A DNA stretch of 6,692 nucleotides from an uncultured Eubacteriales bacterium (GTDB lineage Bacteria; Bacillota; Clostridia; Oscillospirales; Oscillospiraceae). The position numbers and the translations under genes are program-made. The notes under the pieces are model-generated. The model saw nothing but the letters and a program-made list of their open reading frames with translations, did not search any database and was not told the DNA's origin. Positions 1 to 5,821 of the stretch are shown here, piece by piece (positions within the stretch are counted from its first letter, which is position 1; the number at the start of each line of letters is the position of its first letter). Where the stretch lies: the NCBI GenBank assembly GCA_900554625.1, contig USHP01000112.1, positions 1 through 6,692 on the forward strand, in the 5' to 3' direction.

Positions 1-366
1 GGTACTGGTGGGCTCGGTGGTGCTCAAAATGGTGACGTTGTGCTTTTTCGCCATGGTCAGCATTTCCGGATGGGGGGTAATTCCTCGGGCGATTATCAGC
101 GCGGGAAATTTGTAGGAAAACAGTCGGTCATAAATGGCAGAGCGTTCCCAGGAAGCAAGCTTCGTCACATAGCTCATTTCCACATTTCCCATGACCTGCA
201 AACGCATGGGTTCATAGTGGTCAAAATATCCCGCCAACTGCAAACCAGGACGAGCCATATCCTCCACCGTAATCCGGATAGAAGCAAAGTCCGTGGAGGC
301 ATAGACAACATCCATATGAAATTCCTTGACCAGTTGGCTCAGCAGTACGCTGTATGTATCCGTCAT
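1..366 (-). CDS. hprK: HPr kinase/phosphorylase, N-terminal part (partial, 3' end outside window)
   Basis: The 122 visible residues match the N-terminal domain of HprK, the bifunctional enzyme that phosphorylates and dephosphorylates HPr on serine and so controls carbon catabolite repression in Firmicutes. Seen: an opening resembling the HprK start (SVLLSQLVKEFHMDVVY, residues 6-22), a 'PGLQLAGYFDHYEPMRLQVMG' type segment (about 40-60) and 'FPALIIARG' (87-95), which corresponds to the family's 'LPALIVARG'. The catalytic C-terminal domain with its P-loop lies beyond position 1 and cannot be judged, so kinase activity is inferred from the family. The ATG at 366 is chosen because it gives the normal N-terminus; the ribosome binding site is weak (GGGGTG about 6 bases upstream), and an in-frame GTG at 375 is an alternative. 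It is divergent from rpmB and has a strong promoter at 401-429. Confidence 0.82.
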   Translation of the reverse strand, partial: MTDTYSVLLSQLVKEFHMDVVYASTDFASIRITVEDMARPGLQLAGYFDHYEPMRLQVMGNVEMSYVTKLASWERSAIYDRLFSYKFPALIIARGITPHPEMLTMAKKHNVTILSTTEPTST

Positions 367-393
367 GGCGCACACCCCGCATGTTCGAGTTAC

Positions 394-429
394 TCAGAAC
401 ATTATACCCGCCGCAAAAAGGAATATCAA
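394..429 (-). promoter_or_regulatory. Sigma-A promoter of hprK
   Basis: On the minus strand, TTGATA (429-424) is followed by a 17-base spacer and a perfect TATAAT (406-401). Transcription would start near 394, giving a leader of about 28 bases before the ATG at 366. This is the closest match to the consensus in the window. I see no obvious catabolite-responsive element near it. Confidence 0.75.
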
Positions 430-467
430 TAGATTTCGAAAAAATCAAAAAAATTTGAAAAAAACCC

Positions 468-503
468 TTGCTTTTTTGGCGAAAGTTTGATATCATATCA
501 AAG
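468..503 (+). promoter_or_regulatory. Promoter of rpmB with extended -10 and upstream A-tracts
   Basis: TTGCTT (468-473), a 17-base spacer and TATCAT (491-496) form a sigma-A-like promoter. A TG at 488-489, one base before the -10, gives an extended -10 that would compensate for the imperfect -35. The start would fall near 503. Three A-runs just upstream (439-444, 447-453, 458-464), spaced roughly one helical turn apart, look like an UP-element, as expected for a highly expressed ribosomal protein gene. Confidence 0.65.
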
Positions 504-518
504 CGCCTTTGGTAGGCG
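504..518 (+). promoter_or_regulatory. Stem-loop at the predicted 5' end of the rpmB mRNA
   Basis: CGCCT (504-508) pairs with AGGCG (514-518) around a five-base loop, extendable by a G-U pair (503/519). It would sit at the very 5' end of the transcript if the promoter call is right. It may protect the message or form part of a ribosomal-protein leader; the function is inferred. The short stem could also be chance. Confidence 0.3.
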
Positions 519-543
519 TAGTTTGTTGAGTAAACATCCGGAT

Positions 544-549
544 GGGAGG
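544..549 (+). promoter_or_regulatory. rpmB ribosome binding site, unusually distant from its start
   Basis: GGGAGG lies 12 bases before the rpmB ATG (562) but only 4 bases before an out-of-frame ATG (554) that opens a 13-codon frame ending at 593-595. The site is preceded directly by the perfect 10-base palindrome CATCCGGATG (535-544), which could partly mask it when folded. Confidence 0.6.
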
Positions 550-561
550 TGCAATGAAGAA

Positions 562-750
562 ATGGCTAAGTGTGATTTTTGTGGCAAGGGCGTAACCTTT
601 GGTATTAAGGTCTCCCACTCCCACAGACGTTCCAATCGTGCATGGAAGCCCAACGTCAAGCGCGTTAAGGCTGTCGTTAACGGAACTCCCTGCCATGTGT
701 ACGCTTGTACCAGATGCCTCCGCTCCAATAAGGTCGAGCGTGCCATCTGA
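562..750 (+). CDS. rpmB: Large ribosomal subunit protein bL28 (zinc-binding form)
   Basis: A 62-residue bL28, a structural component of the 50S subunit. Seen: MAKCDFCGKG at the N-terminus, a basic central part (HRRSNRAWKPNVKRV, residues 21-35) and a C-terminal 'CTRCLRSNKV'. The pairs C4/C7 and C49/C52 form the CXXC...CXXC zinc ribbon of the C-plus bL28 type; C44 is an additional cysteine. Length is normal for the family. The frame stays open upstream to 487, but family homology and the purine-rich Shine-Dalgarno GGGAGG (544-549) support the ATG at 562. The spacing of 12 bases is rather long, and an out-of-frame ATG at 554 lies nearer to that site. The gene stands alone, with its own promoter and terminator. 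Confidence 0.96.
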   Translation: MAKCDFCGKGVTFGIKVSHSHRRSNRAWKPNVKRVKAVVNGTPCHVYACTRCLRSNKVERAI

Positions 751-754
751 TTTC

Positions 755-807
755 CCGGGCATATAATTACGCTGCTGATTTCTCAGCAGCGTTTTTATTT
801 TGCCCGG
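755..807 (+). terminator. Intrinsic terminator of rpmB with an outer stem
   Basis: ACGCTGCTGA (769-778) and TCAGCAGCGT (783-792) form a perfect 10-base-pair stem with a TTTC loop, followed by TTTTTATTTT (792-801). A second, outer pairing of CCGGGCA (755-761) with TGCCCGG (801-807) encloses the hairpin. On the opposite strand the hairpin is followed only by a mixed AATTATAT stretch, so it would be a weaker terminator for the convergent regulator gene, for which I find no other. Confidence 0.88.
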
Positions 808-852
808 CAGAATTTCTGCTCCACGCATTTGATACAATCCATCACGGCAAAG

Positions 853-1518
853 TCACACTTCTTCCTGCCGATCGCCCCGAATGGTCTTCAGATAATTGTA
901 TACCGTAAAGTTGGTTACTCCCAGCCGCTTTGCTACATACTCCACGGCACCTTTTACGTCAAAGATTCCTTTTTTCTCCAACTTTTTCACAACCACCAGT
1001 TTGTCTTCCTTCTGCATATAGGCTACCGGCTTGTCCATCCGTTCCAGTTCCCTGCGCACCATGGACTCCACGACCTCGTTAATATCCCGGCAAGACCGTT
1101 CTGCAAAGACATCCCCAAACCCGGTATTGGAAAATTCGGTGAGATTGCCCAGAAGCTTTGATGCAACCACATAATCCGTCAAATCCTGGTTGATGCATAC
1201 ACTTCCCAAAACGCACCGGGATTCATCCCGGATAAACAGTGTGGAATTGCACAGAACCCTGCCATCCGGCAGCGTGGTTCGGTAATTGATCTGATCGGGC
1301 ACATCATTTCCGTAGTTGTCCAGTAACTGCAAAAGCACATCCGTTGCCGATCCCCCGACTTTACGGTTGGTTACGTTTCCAAAAACGCCCACAATAGAAT
1401 GATCTGCACGGCCCAGGTCATGCACAATCACCTCATAGCGCTGCCCCAGAACCTGAGACAGTCCTTCCGCCAGCTGCATCGCAGCCTGCAGCCCTGGGTG
1501 CAAATTTTCCGTCTGCAT
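853..1518 (-). CDS. YheO/DauR-type transcriptional regulator (PAS-like sensor plus HTH)
   Basis: A 221-residue protein with the two-part layout of the YheO/DauR family: an N-terminal PAS-like domain (about 15-125, including YEVIVHDL at 28-35 and a GSVCINQDLTDY segment near 105-116) and a C-terminal helix-turn-helix (about 184-214, GIFDVKGAVEYVAKRLGV then TNFTVYNYLKTIR). Known members of the family include DauR, the repressor of D-arginine catabolism in Pseudomonas; many others are uncharacterised. I infer a cytoplasmic ligand-responsive regulator, plausibly of the adjacent amino-acid genes and of itself. The ATG at 1518 is chosen, with AAGGA (1528-1532) 9 bases upstream; an in-frame TTG at 1521 sits immediately before it and cannot be excluded. 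The gene is on the same strand as the desulfidase operon but separated from it by a terminator and its own promoter. Confidence 0.85.
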   Translation of the reverse strand: MQTENLHPGLQAAMQLAEGLSQVLGQRYEVIVHDLGRADHSIVGVFGNVTNRKVGGSATDVLLQLLDNYGNDVPDQINYRTTLPDGRVLCNSTLFIRDESRCVLGSVCINQDLTDYVVASKLLGNLTEFSNTGFGDVFAERSCRDINEVVESMVRRELERMDKPVAYMQKEDKLVVVKKLEKKGIFDVKGAVEYVAKRLGVTNFTVYNYLKTIRGDRQEEV

Positions 1519-1588
1519 CAAACCAGTCCTTTTTGCCGGCTTTCTTTTCCTCCGCAGTTCTTCACTGGCGGAAGATTGTCCGTCATCT

Positions 1589-1624
1589 TAAGAGTAATAT
1601 ATCATTTAACCTGTAGGAAGTCAA
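1589..1624 (-). promoter_or_regulatory. Sigma-A promoter of the YheO/DauR-type regulator
   Basis: On the minus strand, TTGACT (1624-1619), a 17-base spacer and TATATT (1601-1596) give a good sigma-A match. The start would be near 1589, leaving a leader of about 70 bases. The hexamer AACCTG occurs twice on the plus strand (1608-1613 and 1631-1636), one copy in the spacer and one just upstream of the -35, 23 bases apart. This placement would suit an operator. Confidence 0.65.
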
Positions 1625-1643
1625 TATCGCAACCTGAAATTTC

Positions 1644-1662
1644 GCAAAGCCGCAGGCTTCGC
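1644..1662 (-). other. Second hairpin downstream of the desulfidase terminator
   Basis: In minus-strand RNA, GCGAAGCC (1662-1655) pairs with GGCUUUGC (1651-1644) over 8 pairs, one of them G-U, around a three-base loop. It lies about 15 bases past the strong terminator and is followed by GAAATTT rather than a clean U-run. It could be a back-up terminator or only a structured spacer before the regulator promoter. Confidence 0.35.
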
Positions 1663-1676
1663 CAACTTTCCAACGC

Positions 1677-1713
1677 AAAACGCCGCCGTGCAAGGTAACC
1701 CTGCACGGCGGCG
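1677..1713 (-). terminator. Intrinsic terminator of the desulfidase operon
   Basis: A perfect 12-base-pair G+C-rich stem, CGCCGCCGTGCA (1681-1692) with TGCACGGCGGCG (1702-1713), with a nine-base loop, followed on the minus strand by TTTT (1680-1677) and GCGTT. It starts 23 bases after the desulfidase stop codon and closes the operon before the regulator promoter. The U-run is short, so some read-through into the regulator is possible. Confidence 0.85.
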
Positions 1714-1736
1714 CTTATTCAGTTTCCGTTTTTCTT

Positions 1737-3020
1737 TCAGCATTGGGATTGGGTCATCATGCGAATGATTTCCCGGTCCGTCTGTTTCATACCCACCCGG
1801 CCCAGGTGGCTGAAATTGTAAATGCTGTTCTCCACACCCTTTACTACCAAGCCATCACCGCCATAGAACTGATGGCCGTTGCGATACATCTCAAATCCCA
1901 AAACTCCTGCGTCCACGGATGCGGCGATTTTTGCGGCGCAGGAGGACTTGGCTCCATCGCAGACAATTCCGGATGTAATAGCCAGCGCATTGACAATGGT
2001 ATGGCTGACGGTAGCGGTGTCACCCCCAAGCAGATAGGCAATTCCCGCTCCTGCTCCGGCACCGGCACTGACAGCGCCGCAGTAAGCGGACAGCCGGCCG
2101 ATTCCCTGCTTTGCATGCAGGGTGATCAAATTGGATACCAGAAGCGCTCTAAGTAGCTTTTCCTTCGGAAGGTTCTCTTCCTTGGCGTATTCTATCACAG
2201 GCAAGGAGGCGGTCAATCCCTGGTTGCCGCTGCCGGAGGTAATAATGACCGGCAGCTCACAGCCGTTCATTCTGGCATCGGATGCGGCTGCTGCCCGGGC
2301 CTTAGCCCGGATTTTTACATCGTTTCCATAGACATGGATCAGCGTCTGGCCAATGGCCGCACCATACTTTCCCGTCATTCCCTCATCGGCAATGGCGCTG
2401 TTATAGGCAATCTGCCGTTGCAGAAGTGCTTCAACCTCTTGAAGATCACAAGAGTCGGCAAAGTCACAAATATCCTTCACATTCAGAAGGCTGTAATCCG
2501 GGGCATTTTCATCCACGATATCCAGGATTTCCTTGTCCTTCAGAACCGCACCGTCCTTCTCGATGTGTACCAGGTTGGTATGTTCGTTGACCGCCCGGAC
2601 GGACGCATACCCTTCACCGTGGTGCACCGTGACCGTTACATCCAGGACGTACTCCGAATCCGCCGGAGCAACGGTTATGGGGGTTGTTTTCAGGTAATCC
2701 CCCAGACGAGCCTTTGCTTCCTCACTGACATGAGCAATCACTTCCAGCTGGGCCGTTTCATCACCGCCAAGAATGCCGATTGCCGCAGCGGCAGCAATGC
2801 CTTTACTGCCGTTTGTATTGGGAACCACAACACTCTTTACGTTTTTGATAATGTTGCCGCTGGCCGTAATTTCCACCCGATCCGGAAGGGCGCCCAGTAC
2901 GCTTCTTGCCATGGCGGCGCAATAGGCAATGGCAATGGGTTCGGTGCAGCCCATTGCCGGAATCAATTCCCGATGCAAAATCCGGACATAGGTCTGGTAT
3001 ACTGTACTGTTTTTTTCCAT
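1737..3020 (-). CDS. cyuA: L-cysteine desulfidase / UPF0597 (CyuA-YhaM) family Fe-S enzyme
   Basis: A 427-residue protein of the UPF0597 family (E. coli CyuA/YhaM, M. jannaschii L-cysteine desulfidase), related to the alpha part of L-serine dehydratases. The characterised reaction is L-cysteine to pyruvate, ammonia and sulfide, using an oxygen-labile [4Fe-4S] cluster in the cytoplasm. Seen: MGCTEP at 23-28 (C25), ASGNIIKN (53-60), ITSGSGNQG (260-268), and C314, C354 and C361. As I recall, the spacing of 40 and 7 between the last three equals that of the cluster cysteines in the archaeal enzyme, while serine dehydratases have a wider last gap. Glycine/alanine-rich segments around 318-326 are typical. 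The ATG at 3020 has GAAAGGA with 11 bases spacing. It is last in the putative operon, after the M20 hydrolase and a strong hairpin, with no convincing promoter of its own. Activity on serine or another beta-substituted amino acid cannot be excluded. Confidence 0.88.
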   Translation of the reverse strand: MEKNSTVYQTYVRILHRELIPAMGCTEPIAIAYCAAMARSVLGALPDRVEITASGNIIKNVKSVVVPNTNGSKGIAAAAAIGILGGDETAQLEVIAHVSEEAKARLGDYLKTTPITVAPADSEYVLDVTVTVHHGEGYASVRAVNEHTNLVHIEKDGAVLKDKEILDIVDENAPDYSLLNVKDICDFADSCDLQEVEALLQRQIAYNSAIADEGMTGKYGAAIGQTLIHVYGNDVKIRAKARAAAASDARMNGCELPVIITSGSGNQGLTASLPVIEYAKEENLPKEKLLRALLVSNLITLHAKQGIGRLSAYCGAVSAGAGAGAGIAYLLGGDTATVSHTIVNALAITSGIVCDGAKSSCAAKIAASVDAGVLGFEMYRNGHQFYGGDGLVVKGVENSIYNFSHLGRVGMKQTDREIIRMMTQSQC

Positions 3021-3050
3021 AGAGACGCATTTCCTTTCTTGATATCGTCC

Positions 3051-3086
3051 GAAAAGTACCGATGAGCCAGCTCACCGGTACTTTTC
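3051..3086 (-). terminator. Long hairpin between amidohydrolase and desulfidase (attenuator-like)
   Basis: In minus-strand RNA, GAAAAGUACCGGUGAG (3086-3071) pairs with CUCAUCGGUACUUUUC (3066-3051) over 16 pairs, one of them G-U, with loop CUGG. The base of the stem has A-run/U-run symmetry, as in intrinsic terminators, but the U-run is only four bases and lies within the stem. It starts 14 bases past the amidohydrolase stop and ends about 30 bases before the desulfidase start. It may be a partial terminator that lowers desulfidase expression, an RNA-processing site, or a 3'-end stabiliser. In plus-strand RNA the G-U pair becomes an A-C mismatch, so the structure favours the minus strand. Confidence 0.6.
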
Positions 3087-3099
3087 CATTTTGGTGCCC

Positions 3100-4269
3100 T
3101 TAGGCAAATTCCCTCTGGGCTTCCAGGGTATACTGCACATAGAAGGCAGCGCCGTTGAGCATGCTGTCCTCGTCCAGATTAAACTTGTCAGAATGCAGCT
3201 CATACACACAATCATTCTCCGGGGTGCGGCAGCCTACAAAGGCATACACACCGGGGGTGCGTTCCAGGAAATAGGAGAAGTCCTCCCCTCCGGGCGTTCC
3301 GGGGAACTGGATCAGGTGCTCTTTGCCGATGCTGTTTTCCACTGCGCGCTGAGAAATCTGGCTGCAGCGTGCATCGGTAATGGTAGCGGGAATGTCAATA
3401 TAGTAATCAAATTCATAGGTTGCCCGGTAGGCTTCACATGTGCCCTTGATGATCCGCTCGATGATTCCGGGCAGCTGCTTTTGCAGCTTGGGATTGAAGG
3501 TTCTCACCGTTCCCGTCAGCTCCGCAGATTCGGCAATGATATTGGGCAGCGTGCCGCAGTGGAAGGTACAGATGCTTACCACCACCGTATCATTGGGATT
3601 GGCCTCCCGGCTGGTGATGCTTTGCAGTGCGTCCACCACCTTGGCTCCCACATAAATGGGGTCCACTGCGCTTTCCGGCATGGCGCCATGTCCAGATTTG
3701 CCGATGATCTTGATCTTCATAAAACCGGCAGAAGTATACCGGGGGCCGGGGTCAACGGAGATGGTTCCGGCAGGCAGCTTGGGAAAAATATGCATGCCCG
3801 CAACAGTATCAAGCATATCCAGCTTTCCGGTCTGCAGCACCTTCTGTGCGCCGTTCATCGCCTCTTCCGCAGGCTGGAAGATGAACTTCACTGTGCACTC
3901 CAGCTCGTCCCGGTGCTCCGAAAGCACCTTGGCAGCGGTAAGCAGCATGGCAATGTGAGAATCGTGGCCACAGGCGTGCATAACGCCTTCATTCTTGGAG
4001 CGATAGGAATGGGTCGTCATCTCCTGAATGGGCAGCGCGTCAATGTCGCATCGCAGACCAATCACCGGATGGTCCTTTTTTCCTTTCAGCGTGGCAATGG
4101 TACCGGTTTCGGCAACCTCCTCATAAGGAATACCGAACTTGTCCAGTTCCTCCCGAATCCGTTTGGCCGTGCGGAATTCCTTCCAACTCACTTCCGGATA
4201 TTGGTGAAACTCTCTGCGAAGAGAGACGGTATACTCCCGGTTTTGCCGGATCAATTCCATTACATTCAT
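3100..4269 (-). CDS. M20-family metal-dependent amidohydrolase (N-acyl-amino acid or aminoacyl-conjugate hydrolase)
   Basis: A 389-residue member of the M20 peptidase/aminoacylase/IAA-amino acid hydrolase group, which splits an amide bond to release a free amino acid using two divalent metals. Seen in order: RCDIDALP (73-80), the metal site MHACGHDSH (97-105, with C100 and H102), QPAEE (132-136, E135/E136 as catalytic and metal residues), H160, the lid/dimerisation domain (about 182-290) with SGHGAMP (192-198), GGEDFSYF (327-334) and H359 near the end. All expected catalytic residues are present, so the protein looks intact and cytoplasmic, with no signal peptide. ATG 4269 follows AAAAAGGAG with 9 bases spacing. 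It begins 33 bases after the carrier stop, which indicates an operon. The acyl group and amino acid cannot be read from sequence; the downstream desulfidase suggests a cysteine derivative (inference). Confidence 0.92.
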   Translation of the reverse strand: MNVMELIRQNREYTVSLRREFHQYPEVSWKEFRTAKRIREELDKFGIPYEEVAETGTIATLKGKKDHPVIGLRCDIDALPIQEMTTHSYRSKNEGVMHACGHDSHIAMLLTAAKVLSEHRDELECTVKFIFQPAEEAMNGAQKVLQTGKLDMLDTVAGMHIFPKLPAGTISVDPGPRYTSAGFMKIKIIGKSGHGAMPESAVDPIYVGAKVVDALQSITSREANPNDTVVVSICTFHCGTLPNIIAESAELTGTVRTFNPKLQKQLPGIIERIIKGTCEAYRATYEFDYYIDIPATITDARCSQISQRAVENSIGKEHLIQFPGTPGGEDFSYFLERTPGVYAFVGCRTPENDCVYELHSDKFNLDEDSMLNGAAFYVQYTLEAQREFA

Positions 4270-4302
4270 GGTTATGCACTCCTTTTTGCTTGGGTCGGAA
4301 AA

Positions 4303-5712
4303 TCAGAAGGGGCCGTAGCCAATCTGAACGGCGATGAACAGGAACACGAATTCCAGGACGAAGTACATGGCGTGCAGAGGCAGGATAAACTTATACCACT
4401 TCTTCAGGGGAACCTTGGCAAGGCCCAGGTAGATCAGCAGGGTGCCGTTGGTGAACCAGAAGGTGTTGGAGATGCCGTCACCATACTGGAAGGCCAGAAC
4501 GGCGGTCTGACGGGTGATGCCCAGCATATCCGCCAGAGGCACCATGATGGGCATAACGGCAGTGGCCTGACCGGAACCGGAAGGAATCAATGCGTTGATG
4601 AAGAAGTTTGCCAGGAACATACCCACCGTGGAAATGTAGGTGGAAGCGCCCTGCATCAGAGAGGACAGGCCATGAACCAGGGGGTCAATCAAGCCGCCTT
4701 CGGTCATGGTCCACTGCACCGCACGGGCCACACCAATGATGGCAGCGCCTACGAAAGCGCCCTTGCAGCCGTCTACGATCAGGTCAATGGCCTTCTCCAG
4801 GCTGACCCGGTTGAGCAGGACAACCACAACACCGCCCATGAGGAAAGAAGTTGCCATATGGGTGTAGCTCCAACCCCACTGCAGGATGCCCACAATGTTG
4901 ATGACGATGGAAACCAGCAGAACCAGGGTGGACAGCTTTCTTGCGGGAGTGAAGGCAACCTCCTCATCCACAGGGAGAATCAGAGAAGAATTGTCAATAT
5001 CCTTGACCAGGCTCAGTTCGGGGTGGTTCTTGATCTTGCGGGCATAGCGCAGGGTCCACAGCAGCGCCATCAGGCAGATCACAATCAGAGAAATCAGGCG
5101 CAGCTCCCAGCCGGAGAACATGGGCAGTTCGGCAATGGTGTGGGAGGTGCCGACGGTAAACATATTGAAGGGTGCGGAAGCAAAGGCAATCAGGCAGGCA
5201 AATCCGGAAATGGCCATACCCACCAGAGCGTCATAGCCCAGAGAAATTGCCAGAGAAATGATGATGGGAACAAAGGGGATGATATGCTCACTCCAGCCCA
5301 GGATGCCGCCGAAGATGAAGAATACGATCATCACAATGGCGATGATGGTCAGGCTGTTGAACCGCTTGGAAGCTTTCAGCACGCTGTTGATCAGTGCGCC
5401 CACAACATTGGTATACTTGTAGATTTCCACCACGCCGGCAATCAGCATAATGCAGAACATCATGTTGGCAGTGGCCGTCAGGCCCTCCGGAATGGAGCGG
5501 AACATATTGAACAAGGACACGGGAGTCCGTTCCACTGCATGGTAGCTGTCTGCCACAACACGGGTAACGCCATCTACGGTTTCCCGGTCATAGGCACCGG
5601 GGACCACGAAGTAGGAAATGATGGTGCACAGCACCACCATAACCAGCAGCGGGATAAAGGGATGCATTGCTTTGCCCTGGGTCAGGGTTTTCTTTTCTTT
5701 TTTGATCTTCAT
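4303..5712 (-). CDS. YfcC/DcuC-family membrane carrier, probable amino acid or peptide-conjugate transporter
   Basis: A 469-residue polytopic inner-membrane protein with about 12 hydrophobic segments (the first near 18-38, the last near 443-463). The N-terminus is short and lysine-rich, and a charged cytoplasmic loop lies near 222-258. Seen: FASAPFNMFTVGTSH (177-191), IPSGSGQATAVMPIM (376-390) and QYGDGISN (409-416), the paired signature regions of the DcuC/YfcC group within the ion-transporter superfamily. Known relatives carry C4-dicarboxylates or, in the YfcC/ArcD-like branch, amino acids; the substrate here is unknown. The second motif and 'GLAKVPLKKW' favour the YfcC branch over true DcuC. 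ATG 5712 is preceded by AAAGGAG at 7 bases. It lies directly upstream of the amidohydrolase, which suggests that the carrier brings in that enzyme's substrate, possibly in exchange for a product. Confidence 0.87.
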   Translation of the reverse strand: MKIKKEKKTLTQGKAMHPFIPLLVMVVLCTIISYFVVPGAYDRETVDGVTRVVADSYHAVERTPVSLFNMFRSIPEGLTATANMMFCIMLIAGVVEIYKYTNVVGALINSVLKASKRFNSLTIIAIVMIVFFIFGGILGWSEHIIPFVPIIISLAISLGYDALVGMAISGFACLIAFASAPFNMFTVGTSHTIAELPMFSGWELRLISLIVICLMALLWTLRYARKIKNHPELSLVKDIDNSSLILPVDEEVAFTPARKLSTLVLLVSIVINIVGILQWGWSYTHMATSFLMGGVVVVLLNRVSLEKAIDLIVDGCKGAFVGAAIIGVARAVQWTMTEGGLIDPLVHGLSSLMQGASTYISTVGMFLANFFINALIPSGSGQATAVMPIMVPLADMLGITRQTAVLAFQYGDGISNTFWFTNGTLLIYLGLAKVPLKKWYKFILPLHAMYFVLEFVFLFIAVQIGYGPF

Positions 5713-5785
5713 TGTCTTTCTCCTTTCAAATTTCCGTTTGTCCTATTTCTGTTGATGAAGCCCCTCCACCTCCCGTGAATCCATA

Positions 5786-5821
5786 ATCCATTTTTAAAAG
5801 ATAGATTCTGTTATTTGACAA
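5786..5821 (-). promoter_or_regulatory. Candidate promoter of the carrier-hydrolase-desulfidase operon
   Basis: On the minus strand, TTGTCA (5821-5816), a 17-base spacer and TTTAAA (5798-5793) lie immediately after the glycerate kinase stop codon. The -35 is one base off consensus and the -10 is two off. The start would be near 5786, with a leader of about 75 bases before the carrier ATG. The gap of 111 bases between kinase and carrier supports a separate promoter, but the carrier could also be co-transcribed with the kinase. Confidence 0.5.

Noticed and set aside
221..496. 91-codon minus-strand frame overlapping the hprK start and promoter
   Set aside because: It is in a different frame from the HprK-like protein and would have to be transcribed across the hprK promoter. 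The product resembles nothing.
487..561. A longer bL28 starting at 487
   Set aside because: The 25 extra residues precede the conserved MAKCDFCGKG start and overlap the predicted -10 box and transcription start.
807..819. GCAGAATTTCTGC palindrome as a terminator of the regulator gene
   Set aside because: Only about five pairs with a three-base loop can form and no U-run follows.
1519..1521. TTG start for the regulator, one codon before the ATG
   Set aside because: The ATG at 1518 has an acceptable ribosome binding site spacing of 9 bases. TTG is possible (6 bases) but less likely by default.
2334..3065. Plus-strand open frame opposite the desulfidase gene
   Set aside because: It is fully antisense to a well-supported gene, has no recognisable domain and no convincing ribosome binding site.
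3091..5778. An 895-codon open frame on the plus strand, antisense to the amidohydrolase and carrier genes
   Set aside because: It lies opposite two clearly conserved genes that share the same frame (1203 bases between their stop codons, a multiple of three). Its product is a low-complexity, His/Gln/Gly-rich shadow with no recognisable domain. Codon bias in the real genes explains the lack of stops.
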